Shown: positions 1 to 6,308, counted from the stretch's first letter. The stretch is 7,827 bases of DNA from an uncultured beta proteobacterium (GCA_902826155.1 CADEDU010000054.1:29519-37345); one strand, 5' to 3'. The notes: generated by a model not told the origin, from the sequence alone. A program made the numbers and translations.

Positions 1-30
1 CGACCGGCGACGCTCACGCTGCGATCAAAT

Positions 31-35
31 GGAGA
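31..35 (+). promoter_or_regulatory. Ribosome binding site of the aminotransferase
   Basis: GGAGA lies 6 nt before ATG at 42. A TTG at 39 is in the same frame but only 3 nt from this site, too close for a good start, so the ATG is preferred. Confidence 0.6.
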
Positions 36-41
36 ACTTTG

Positions 42-1322
42 ATGACCGCTCGCCCCACCCATAGCGTCATTCCCGGTCGAAGCCTCGGCACGCTGAAGCT
101 GCCCGATGATCTGGCGTTCGTCGTCGCGCGCGGTCAGGGCACGACACTCTGGACCACTGACGGCCGGTCACTCATCGATTTCGTGCTCGGCTCCGGGCCG
201 ATGATGATCGGGCATGCCCATCCGCGCGTCACCGCGGCGATCCAGGAGCAAGCCGCGCGCGGCACGACGTTTTATACGATGAACGAGATGGCAGAGCGCC
301 TGGCAGAGCGGATTGCCCAACTGGTGCCCTGCGCTCAGGCGGTGAAGTTCGCAGGCGACGGTGCGGAGGCGACGCTCTATGCGTTGCGACTGGCGCGCGC
401 GTTCACGCGACGCACGCTGGTGCTCAAGTTCGAAGGTGGCTTCCACGGCTTCCACGACTACGCGATCGAGCAGAGCGCGCTCGTGCGCGAGTCGAAGATG
501 CGCGCGGCGCTGCCGAATTCGGCGGGCATTCCGATGCAGGTGAGCGACACGGTGCTGGTCGCCCCGTTCAACGATCTCGATGCCGCCACGCGATTGATCG
601 AGCCGGTCGCCGACCAGGTCGCCGCCATCATCGTCGAGCCGGTGCAGCGGGCGATTCCCCCGCGCCCCGGTTTTCTGGAAGGGATGCGCGCGTTGTGCGA
701 TCGCATCGGCGCGGTCCTGGTGTTCGATGAAGTGGTCACCGGATTTCGGCTTGCGGTCGGTGGTGCGCAGGCGTTCTACGGGGTCACGCCCGATCTGTGT
801 TCGCTTGGCAAGGTGGTCGGCGGCGGGCTGCCGCTGTCGGCGGTTGCCGGGCGGGGCGACATTCTCGAGCTCACCGTGCCCGATCGCGCGAACGATGGCC
901 GGTCGGTCTACTTCAATGGCACGTTGAACGGCAACGCGATCGCGGCAGCGGCGGGGCTGGCTACGCTCGATGTCGTGCAGGAGGAGGACACGCCCGCAAA
1001 GCTCGTCGCGATCGGAACCGCGCTCAGCCGCAGCTTCGAAGACAGCGCGCGCCGGCTCTCGATTCCGCTACAGATGCTCGGGCCGCCGGCGTTTCCCGAT
1101 CCTGTATTCGGCGCCGGCGACATTCACGACTACGCTAGCTACGCCGCGACCAATCGCGTGGCCGCGAAACAGTTCGGGATCGAGCTGATCCGTCGCGGCG
1201 TGTTCGTGCATCCTGCGAGCAAGATGTACGTCTCCAGCGCGCACACCGACGCGCAGATCGAGACGGTGGCAAAGGCGGGCCACGGGGCACTGCAAGCGGT
1301 GCGCGACGCGGGGCTACTGTGA
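42..1322 (+). CDS. Class III PLP-dependent aminotransferase (glutamate-1-semialdehyde aminomutase-like)
   Basis: This 426-residue protein is a fold-type I PLP enzyme of the class III aminotransferase family, probably cytoplasmic, moving an amino group between an amine or omega/beta-amino acid and a keto acid. Visible motifs, in order: phosphate-binding loop GDGAEA (105-110); FEGGFHG (130-136), the aromatic-His segment that stacks on the PLP ring; EPVQ (199-202); VFDEV with D229, which pairs with the pyridine nitrogen; SLGKVVGGG with K257 as Schiff-base lysine; FNGTLNGN with T294 near the phosphate; and a C-terminal AHTD signature. The length fits the family. The loop is usually NSGTEA, so GDGAEA is a variant. 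It is unlikely to be the heme-pathway HemL, because it sits next to hyuA/hyuB in a catabolic setting. The start is ATG 42, by its ribosome binding site. Its stop TGA (1320-1322) overlaps a GTG by 4 nt. Family call is firm; substrate is unknown. Confidence 0.88.
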   Translation: MTARPTHSVIPGRSLGTLKLPDDLAFVVARGQGTTLWTTDGRSLIDFVLGSGPMMIGHAHPRVTAAIQEQAARGTTFYTMNEMAERLAERIAQLVPCAQAVKFAGDGAEATLYALRLARAFTRRTLVLKFEGGFHGFHDYAIEQSALVRESKMRAALPNSAGIPMQVSDTVLVAPFNDLDAATRLIEPVADQVAAIIVEPVQRAIPPRPGFLEGMRALCDRIGAVLVFDEVVTGFRLAVGGAQAFYGVTPDLCSLGKVVGGGLPLSAVAGRGDILELTVPDRANDGRSVYFNGTLNGNAIAAAAGLATLDVVQEEDTPAKLVAIGTALSRSFEDSARRLSIPLQMLGPPAFPDPVFGAGDIHDYASYAATNRVAAKQFGIELIRRGVFVHPASKMYVSSAHTDAQIETVAKAGHGALQAVRDAGLL

Positions 1323-1404
1323 ACGCCACCGTGCGAGTGCGCCGGTGAACCAGAATCGATCAACGACAGCCGATGAACGCAATCCGGTGAACGCAATCCG
1401 ATGA
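1319..1404 (+). promoter_or_regulatory. Chain of overlapping mini-ORFs linking the aminotransferase stop to the hyuA start
   Basis: The aminotransferase stop is part of GTGA (1319-1322). GTG 1319 opens a 9-codon ORF (VNATVRVRR) ending at TGA 1346-1348, itself inside GTGA 1345-1348. GTG 1345 opens a 19-codon ORF ending at TGA 1402-1404, inside the ATGA that begins hyuA. A nested branch runs from ATG 1373 (MNAIR, stop 1388-1390, overlapping GTG 1387) to GTG 1387, which shares the stop at 1402-1404. Every junction is the 4-nt RTGA overlap typical of translational coupling. Since hyuA lacks a good Shine-Dalgarno sequence, ribosomes might be passed down this chain. The reading frames are certain; their translation is speculative, and the pattern may simply follow from repeats that contain RTGA. 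Confidence 0.35.
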
Positions 1405-1414
1405 ACGAAAACAT
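1345..1414 (+). repeat. Decayed 14-bp tandem repeat, five units, the last holding the hyuA start
   Basis: Five consecutive 14-nt units begin at 1345, 1359, 1373, 1387 and 1401: GTGAACCAGAATCG, ATCAACGACAGCCG, ATGAACGCAATCCG, GTGAACGCAATCCG and ATGAACGAAAACAT. The third and fourth differ only at their first base. The others match the RTGAACGCAATCCG consensus at about 9 or 10 of 14 positions. The 14 nt before the array (1331-1344) also begin with GTG and end with CCG, but match poorly. The last unit supplies the hyuA ATG and its first codons, so the array looks like repeated duplication of the start region followed by drift. Because 14 is not a multiple of three, each unit places its start codon in a different frame. 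Confidence 0.7.
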
Positions 1415-3509
1415 CAGCCCCGAGGTCACCATCGGCATCGACGTCGGCGGCACCTTCATCGACGTCGTCGTCATCGATCGCAACGGCGGCATCCGCGCCG
1501 ACAAGGTGTTGACGACGCCGGGCGATCTGTCGGTCGGCATCGTGCAGGGCCTGCGCAAAGTAATCGGCAGCGCAATGGGTGAAGCGCTTCGCCGCTCGCG
1601 CATCGTGCATGCCACGACCACCGCGACCAACGCCTTGCTGCAACATCGCACGCCCAGGATCGGCCTGATCACCAATCGCGGCTTTCGCGATGTGCTCGAG
1701 ATCCGCCGGCATGCCCGGCCCGATGTCTACAACCATCGGCTCGAGATGGCCACGCCGCTGGTCCCGCGTAACCTGCGACTCGAGGTCACCGGACGGCTCG
1801 ACCATCGCGGCGAGATCCTGCAACCGCTCGACATGGGCGAGGTCGATCAGGCGATCGCGACGCTGCGACGCGAAGAGGTGGCGAGCATCGCGGTCTGCTT
1901 CCTGCATGCGTACGCTCGCCCTGAGGAGGAGCGACGCGTTGCCGAAGTGATTCGCAACACGCTTCCCGGCGTGTACGTGACCTGCTCGGCGGAGGTGTGC
2001 CCGGAGTTTCGCGAGTTCGAGCGCACCAGCACCGCCGTGGTCAACGCCGCCGTCATGCCATTGGTCGACACCTATCTGGCGCGACTGGAATCCGAACTGC
2101 GCACGCACGGCTACGCGCGCGATCTCTACATCATGCAATCCTCGGGCGGCATGATGAGTGCCGCCGACATCCGCCGTTTTCCGGTCAACATCATCGAATC
2201 GGGTCCGGCAGCCGGTGTCGTGGCCGCGGCGGCGATCGGACGCGAGGTCGGGCGCGACAACGTGATCTCTTTCGACATGGGCGGAACCACCGCGAAGGCG
2301 GCGCTGGTGCACGGCGGGCGGATCGACCTGTCCACCGAATACGAGGTAGGTGGCGCGCGGCACGGCGCGCAAGGTGGCGGCGGATACGGCACGGGCTATC
2401 CGATCCGGGTGCCGTTCATGGATGTCGTTGAGGTCGGTGCAGGCGGTGGCTCGATCGCCTGGATCGACGCGGCAGGCTCGCTACGTGTTGGCCCACAGAG
2501 CGCGGGGGCTGAACCCGGCCCGGTGTGTTACGGCTTCGGTGGCACCGAACCGACCACGACTGACGCGAACCTCCTGCTCGGTCGGCTTTCGCCGGATTAC
2601 TTTCTTGGTGGCGAGATGAAGCTCGACCTGGCGGCGGTCGAGCGCGCCATCGGCGAGCGCATCGCCAAGCCGCTCGGCATGTCAGCCGAGGCTGCGGCGG
2701 CCGGCATCATCGAGGTTTCGAACGCGCTCATGGTGCGGGCGCTGCGGCGCGTGTCAATCGAACGCGGCCGCCATCCGGGCGACTACGCGATGGTTGCATT
2801 CGGCGGCGCCGGGCCGCTGGTGGCGTGCTATCTAGCGGAGGAGCTCGGCATACCGGAGGTCATCGTGCCGCCGCTGCCGGGCGTGGCTTCGGCGGTGGGG
2901 TTGCTCGGCAGTGACATTCGCCATGAATTTCGCCAGGCCTTCTTTGGCAGGCTCGACGCGCTCGACGTCGCAGGCGCAAACGCGCTGCTCGAACGGTTGG
3001 CCAGCGTCGGGCGCAGTGCGCTGCACGCCACCGGCGTTGGCGATGCCGAGCTCACGCTGCAGCCGATCGCGGAATTGCGTTACGTCGGCCAGGCGTATGA
3101 ATTGCGCATCGAACTGCCTGGGCTGGTGCTGGATCAGCGCTCGCTGGAAGAAACCGCGCGCCGCTTTCATGACGAGCACAAGCGCCGCTACGCCTACGAC
3201 ATGCGCGAGCGCGGCATCGAAGCCGTGAGCCTCAAGGTCACGGCGACCGGGCGTGTCGGCAGCCCGAAGGTTCCGCCGCTGCGGGCTGCGGCGGGCTCGG
3301 CCAAGCCGAAAGGCCGGCGCCACGTGCACTTTCGCGGAACCGGCCGCGTCGAGTGCCCGGTGTTCGAGCGTGCCGATCTCGCGCTCGATCATGTCGTGAC
3401 CGGCCCGGCGATCATCGAGCAGAAGGATTCGACGACGGTGCTGCCGAACGACTGGCTGCTCAGCGTCGATCCGCACGGGCATTTGCTGCTTGCCCGGCAG
3501 ACAGCATGA
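1401..3509 (+). CDS. hyuA: Hydantoinase/oxoprolinase family protein, HyuA-type ATP-binding subunit
   Basis: This 702-residue protein is a full-length subunit A of the ATP-dependent hydantoinase/oxoprolinase family, which hydrolyses cyclic amides such as N-methylhydantoin, 5-oxoproline or lactams; relatives act in acetone and acetophenone carboxylation. An N-terminal actin-like ATPase domain starts with GIDVGGTFID (12-21; the usual form is GGTFTD). Then come QSSGG (246-250), ESGPAAG (266-272), FDMGGTTAK (291-299, second phosphate-binding motif) and FGGAGPL (467-473), followed by the C-terminal domain. ATG 1401 is chosen because TGA 1374-1376 closes the frame upstream, no other start lies between, and the family begins just before the GIDVGGT motif. 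No strong ribosome binding site is present; a weak GGTGA lies at 1386-1390, and coupling to upstream translation is likely. hyuB follows after 17 nt. The family is clear; the substrate, and so the symbol, is by family only. Confidence 0.93.
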   Translation: MNENISPEVTIGIDVGGTFIDVVVIDRNGGIRADKVLTTPGDLSVGIVQGLRKVIGSAMGEALRRSRIVHATTTATNALLQHRTPRIGLITNRGFRDVLEIRRHARPDVYNHRLEMATPLVPRNLRLEVTGRLDHRGEILQPLDMGEVDQAIATLRREEVASIAVCFLHAYARPEEERRVAEVIRNTLPGVYVTCSAEVCPEFREFERTSTAVVNAAVMPLVDTYLARLESELRTHGYARDLYIMQSSGGMMSAADIRRFPVNIIESGPAAGVVAAAAIGREVGRDNVISFDMGGTTAKAALVHGGRIDLSTEYEVGGARHGAQGGGGYGTGYPIRVPFMDVVEVGAGGGSIAWIDAAGSLRVGPQSAGAEPGPVCYGFGGTEPTTTDANLLLGRLSPDYFLGGEMKLDLAAVERAIGERIAKPLGMSAEAAAAGIIEVSNALMVRALRRVSIERGRHPGDYAMVAFGGAGPLVACYLAEELGIPEVIVPPLPGVASAVGLLGSDIRHEFRQAFFGRLDALDVAGANALLERLASVGRSALHATGVGDAELTLQPIAELRYVGQAYELRIELPGLVLDQRSLEETARRFHDEHKRRYAYDMRERGIEAVSLKVTATGRVGSPKVPPLRAAAGSAKPKGRRHVHFRGTGRVECPVFERADLALDHVVTGPAIIEQKDSTTVLPNDWLLSVDPHGHLLLARQTA

Positions 3510-3511
3510 CC

Positions 3512-3517
3512 AGGGAG
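3512..3517 (+). promoter_or_regulatory. Ribosome binding site of hyuB
   Basis: AGGGAG sits 9 nt before ATG 3527. It decides between two in-frame starts: ATG 3506, which overlaps the hyuA stop as ATGA, and ATG 3527. The first has no comparable site upstream. Confidence 0.6.
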
Positions 3518-3526
3518 AGCAGAGCA

Positions 3527-5236
3527 ATGAACTTGCGTGCAGCGCCAACCAGCCCGAACGAGCCGATCGCCGTCGACTCGGTGATGATGCAGGTGGTCAA
3601 GAACGCGCTCGACTCGGTCGCCGAGCAGATGGCGGTCACGTTGCAGTACACGGCGCACTCCACCGTAATCCGCGAAGTGCTCGATTTCGCCACGGCGCTG
3701 CTCGACACCGATGGCCGGCTGATCACGCAATCGGCCGCGGCGCCGACGTTCGTCAATGCCATGGGGCCCACGCTGCGCTTCGTGATCGAGCACGCCGCGC
3801 CGCTCGCCGAGTGGGAAGAAGGCGATGTGTTTCTGGTGAACGATCCGTATCTGGGCGGCAGCCAGCATCTGCCCGATCTGTGCATGTTCCGGCCGATCTT
3901 CTGGCGCGGCAGACTCACCGGCATTGCCGGCTGCGTTGCGCATCACGTCGACGTCGGCGGCACCGCGCCGGGCAGCTACTACATGACCGCGACGCAGATC
4001 TATCAGGAAGGCCTGCGCATCCCACCGGTGCGGCTCTATCGTCGCGGGGAGCTGCAGGTCGACATCAAGCGCATGCTGTTCGCGAACATCCGCCTGCCCG
4101 ACTACGTGTGGGGCGACATGGAGGCGCAGATGGCGAGCCTGTCGATCGGCGAGAAGGGGCTGGTCGAACTGCTCGATCGCTGGGGGCCGCAGGCGATCGG
4201 CGCGTGCGTCGATGCGCTGCTCGACTACTCCGAGCGCCTGATGCGCGCGGGCATCCGCAAGATCCCGAATGGCCGCTACCTGTTCGCCGACAAGCTCGAC
4301 GACGACGGCGTGTCGGACGTGCCGGTCGACATCCGGGTGGCGCTCACGGTCGAGGATGAGGAGATCGTCGCCGACTTCACCGGGTCGTCGCCGCAACGCG
4401 CAGCGCCGATCAACTGCTCGGTGTCGATGACCACTGCGGTGGTCCACTATTGCCTGGTGGCGGCGATCGGCTCCGACATCCCGGTGAACGAAGGCTGCTT
4501 TCGGCCGGTGCGGATCATTGCACCGACGGGTACGGTCATCAACGCGGTGCCACCCGCGCCGGTGGTCGGTCGCATGGCGACGCTGCATCGCACCTGCGAC
4601 GTCGTGAACGGTGCATTAGCCCAGGCGCTGCCCGAATACATTCCGGCGGCCTACTACGGCATGTCGACCACGACGATGTTCAGCGGCGTGAGTGCAGACG
4701 GCGCAATGCCGTGGGTGCTATTCGAGATCGGTGTCGGCGGCTGGGGCGGCAGCCACGCACGCGATGGCCTGGAAAGCTGTTCGGCGCAGATCCACAATCC
4801 GGCCAACACGCCGATCGAGATGGTCGAGCGCCTGCATCCGATCCGAGTCGAGCGTTATGCGTTGCGCTCCGATTCGGGCGGGCCCGGCGTGCATCGCGGC
4901 GGCATGGGCCTGGAACGCGACGTGCGCTTCCTCGGCGCCAACGGCCAGTTCACCGTGCTCGGCGATCGGATGAAGTTCGGTCCGTACGGACTGAACGGCG
5001 GTGGTGATGGCGCGAAAACCGAGATCACCCTCAACCCCGACGGCGATCAGGCACGCAAGCTGCCGAGCAAGATCACCGGCGTGCCGCTGGTGAGCGGCGA
5101 TCTGATGCGCATCAAGACCACCGGCGGCGGCGGCTTTGGCGACCCGCGCCAGCGCGATCGCGATGCGGTCCGCCGCGATCTGGCGTTAGGCAAGATTTCG
5201 GCCGAAGCGGCGCGGGAGATCTACGGTCTGAAGTGA
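3527..5236 (+). CDS. hyuB: Hydantoinase B/oxoprolinase family protein, HyuB-type subunit
   Basis: This 569-residue protein is the partner of HyuA. In this family the B subunit joins A in a cytoplasmic heteromeric complex and carries out the amide-hydrolysis (or, in carboxylase relatives, carboxylation) half of the reaction. Visible family motifs: VNDPYLGGSQHLPD (104-117), AHHVDVGG (138-145), a central DFTGSSPQ followed by the NEGCFRPVRIIAPTGT block, and near the C-terminus GGGGFGDP (533-540), then a short tail ending in EAAREIYGLK, common in HyuB proteins. The length matches stand-alone HyuB and not the fused 5-oxoprolinase. Start ATG 3527 is chosen for its Shine-Dalgarno site; ATG 3506 would add seven residues (MTRESRA) and overlap the hyuA stop by 4 nt. 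Either way the gene is translationally linked to hyuA. It is last in the operon, 25 nt before a hairpin. Exact substrate unknown. Confidence 0.92.
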   Translation: MNLRAAPTSPNEPIAVDSVMMQVVKNALDSVAEQMAVTLQYTAHSTVIREVLDFATALLDTDGRLITQSAAAPTFVNAMGPTLRFVIEHAAPLAEWEEGDVFLVNDPYLGGSQHLPDLCMFRPIFWRGRLTGIAGCVAHHVDVGGTAPGSYYMTATQIYQEGLRIPPVRLYRRGELQVDIKRMLFANIRLPDYVWGDMEAQMASLSIGEKGLVELLDRWGPQAIGACVDALLDYSERLMRAGIRKIPNGRYLFADKLDDDGVSDVPVDIRVALTVEDEEIVADFTGSSPQRAAPINCSVSMTTAVVHYCLVAAIGSDIPVNEGCFRPVRIIAPTGTVINAVPPAPVVGRMATLHRTCDVVNGALAQALPEYIPAAYYGMSTTTMFSGVSADGAMPWVLFEIGVGGWGGSHARDGLESCSAQIHNPANTPIEMVERLHPIRVERYALRSDSGGPGVHRGGMGLERDVRFLGANGQFTVLGDRMKFGPYGLNGGGDGAKTEITLNPDGDQARKLPSKITGVPLVSGDLMRIKTTGGGGFGDPRQRDRDAVRRDLALGKISAEAAREIYGLK

Positions 5237-5261
5237 AAGCCGGGCATGAAGCGATGAACCG

Positions 5262-5292
5262 GCCGGCTGCTCGAGTACCTCGACCAGCCGGC
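5262..5292. terminator. Hairpin between convergent genes, probable bidirectional terminator
   Basis: GCCGGCTG (5262-5269) pairs with CAGCCGGC (5285-5292). After one C-C mismatch, TCGAG (5271-5275) pairs with CTCGA (5279-5283) around the 3-nt loop TAC. That is 13 base pairs in 31 nt. It lies 25 nt past the hyuB stop and 8 nt past the end of the minus-strand aldolase gene, filling the only gap between them. No T-tract follows on either strand, so it is not a textbook intrinsic terminator; it may act with another factor or protect mRNA 3' ends. Confidence 0.55.
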
Positions 5293-5300
5293 GTCGTCCA

Positions 5301-6158
5301 CTAACTCTGGTACGACGGATCGATCTTCGCCATCAGCCGCATCACCGCCGAAAAATCGAGCTCGCCGTGGCCCACGGTCTTGCCGCCGGGCCCGATGCGA
5401 AAGAACCAGTCGTGGCGCTGCGCCGATTTTTCCAGCGTCGCATCCGAGATTCGCGTGAACGGTTGCCCGCTCATCATCACCCGCATCTGCACTTCGCAGG
5501 CGATCATCAGCCGGTACATGCGCAGGAACGCCGAGTCGACCGTTTCGCCGATGGTGACCAGGCCATGATTGCGCAGGATCAGCGCGATGTTGCGGCTGCC
5601 CAGGGCGGTGGCGAGTCGGCCGCGCTCGTCGACCTCGAGGCTCGGGCCTTCGAAATCGTGATAGCCGACGCGGTCGTGGAAGTCGGTGCCTTCGAGCGTG
5701 AGCGGCAGCAGGCCATCCTTCAGGCACGACACCGCCATGCCGGCGACCGTATGCACGTGCAGCACGCAATGCGCGTCGTTTCGCGCCTCGTGGATCGCCG
5801 CGTGGATGTTGAAGCCGGCCGGATTGATCGGATACTCCGTGGGCGTGAGGACGTTGCCCGCGACATCGATGCGCACCAGATTGGAGGCGGTGATCTCCGA
5901 GTACAGCAGCCCGTACGGATTGATGAGGAACTCGGGCGGCTCGGTGTTCACCCGCAGCGAAATGTGATTGGCGGTGAGCTCCGACCAGCCGAAGTGATCC
6001 ACCGCGCGGTAGGCGGCCGCCAACCGCAGGCGCTGCTGCCATTCGGCGTCGCTGATCGCCGCCGCCGGGAGTTCAGTGTTGCCGGCAACCGGCACGTACG
6101 CATCGCCGCGCGAGTGCGTGCCCTTCGTTTCGCGCTTGCCGAGTTCGCGATTCCCCAT
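5301..6158 (-). CDS. Class II aldolase/adducin N-terminal domain family protein
   Basis: This 285-residue protein has the class II aldolase/adducin fold, a zinc-dependent cytoplasmic family including L-fuculose-phosphate aldolase, ribulose-phosphate 4-epimerase and many uncharacterised sugar-acid enzymes. The domain spans about residues 40-235. The metal ligands are recognisable: HVH (H134, H136) and NHGL (H198). NHISLR lies at 64-69. At the position of the FucA catalytic Glu73 (19 residues before the first metal His), this protein has G115 in NPAGFNIH, a pattern common in the adducin-like branch, so ordinary aldol cleavage is uncertain. About 35 charged, poorly conserved residues precede the domain. 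The start is fixed by a good ribosome binding site, and the next Met is residue 141. It is convergent with hyuB and divergent from the Bug gene. Reaction unknown. Confidence 0.88.
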   Translation of the reverse strand: MGNRELGKRETKGTHSRGDAYVPVAGNTELPAAAISDAEWQQRLRLAAAYRAVDHFGWSELTANHISLRVNTEPPEFLINPYGLLYSEITASNLVRIDVAGNVLTPTEYPINPAGFNIHAAIHEARNDAHCVLHVHTVAGMAVSCLKDGLLPLTLEGTDFHDRVGYHDFEGPSLEVDERGRLATALGSRNIALILRNHGLVTIGETVDSAFLRMYRLMIACEVQMRVMMSGQPFTRISDATLEKSAQRHDWFFRIGPGGKTVGHGELDFSAVMRLMAKIDPSYQS

Positions 6159-6164
6159 GGCGTG

Positions 6165-6170
6165 CCTCCA
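6165..6170 (-). promoter_or_regulatory. Ribosome binding site of the aldolase-family gene
   Basis: On the minus strand TGGAGG lies 6 nt before the ATG (6158-6156), a near-ideal Shine-Dalgarno site that supports this start. Confidence 0.7.
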
Positions 6171-6178
6171 CCGATTGT

Positions 6179-6206
6179 TTGTCTAAGGCGTCAATCACCG
6201 TAGCAT
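6179..6206 (+). promoter_or_regulatory. Weak sigma70-like promoter candidate for the Bug gene
   Basis: TTGTCT (6179-6184) and TAGCAT (6201-6206) are separated by 16 nt, each matching the consensus at 4 of 6 positions. Transcription would begin near 6213, giving a leader of about 95 nt that contains all three inverted repeats. The match is modest and could be chance. Confidence 0.25.
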
Positions 6207-6219
6207 AGCGGCATCCGTG

Positions 6220-6239
6220 CGCTCGTAGAGATGCGAGCG
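6220..6239 (+). promoter_or_regulatory. Leader hairpin with GAGA tetraloop upstream of the Bug gene
   Basis: CGCTCGTA (6220-6227) pairs with TGCGAGCG (6232-6239), with one G-U pair, around the loop GAGA (6228-6231), a GNRA tetraloop when transcribed. It could be an RNA stem in the leader, or as DNA a dyad operator. It matches no riboswitch I recognise. Confidence 0.4.
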
Positions 6240-6269
6240 TGGGATCGATACGAATCGACTTACTGAGGA

Positions 6270-6287
6270 GTCGCCCAAATTGGCGAC
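6270..6287. promoter_or_regulatory. 18-bp inverted repeat before the Bug ribosome binding site
   Basis: GTCGCC (6270-6275) and GGCGAC (6282-6287) flank CAAATT. It ends 10 nt before the Shine-Dalgarno site, a place where either a repressor dyad or an mRNA hairpin could control expression. A smaller inverted repeat, TCGAT-ACGA-ATCGA, lies just upstream at 6245-6258. Confidence 0.4.
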
Positions 6288-6297
6288 GGGTACATAC

Positions 6298-6303
6298 AGG
6301 AGG
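6298..6303 (+). promoter_or_regulatory. Ribosome binding site of the Bug gene
   Basis: A perfect AGGAGG lies 5 nt before ATG 6309, favouring this start over the in-frame ATG at 6318. It is the strongest Shine-Dalgarno sequence in the window, consistent with high expression of a binding protein. Confidence 0.8.
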
Positions 6304-6308
6304 ATCGC

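Larger units (their letters stand above)
6159..6308. other. Divergent intergenic regulatory region
   Basis: These 150 nt separate the start codons of the minus-strand aldolase-family gene and the plus-strand Bug gene, and must hold promoters for both unless one is read through from outside. The part around 6170-6210 is locally richer in A/T than its surroundings. The plus-strand half holds three inverted repeats (6220-6239, 6245-6258, 6270-6287). No convincing promoter was found for the minus strand; TTGACG (reading 6194 to 6189) resembles a -35 element but has no -10 at the right distance. Confidence 0.6.

Noticed and set aside
42..1322. Assigning the aminotransferase as heme-pathway HemL
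   Set aside because: The fold and several motifs agree, but the phosphate loop is altered and the gene sits with hyuA/hyuB, so a catabolic aminotransferase is more likely.
1314..2372. Long open frame on the minus strand inside hyuA (352 codons)
   Set aside because: It lies opposite a well-conserved hyuA, its translation is rich in Arg, His and Asp without any recognisable motif, and such antisense frames are expected in GC-rich genes.
3353..3505. Extending hyuB upstream to ATG 3353
   Set aside because: The extra stretch overlaps the end of hyuA, is Arg-rich with no hyuB-like sequence, and the start at 3527 has a proper ribosome binding site.
3389..4588. Long open frame on the minus strand across hyuB (399 codons)
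   Set aside because: Same reasoning: low-complexity His/Arg/Asp-rich translation opposite a confidently identified gene.
5367..6203. Plus-strand open frame of 278 codons opposite the aldolase-family gene
   Set aside because: The minus-strand frame carries the HVH and NHGL motifs and a good ribosome binding site; the plus-strand translation shows no family features.
6245..6287. Riboswitch in the Bug leader
   Set aside because: The inverted repeats are short and separate, and no known aptamer pattern is recognisable; kept only as unassigned leader structure.
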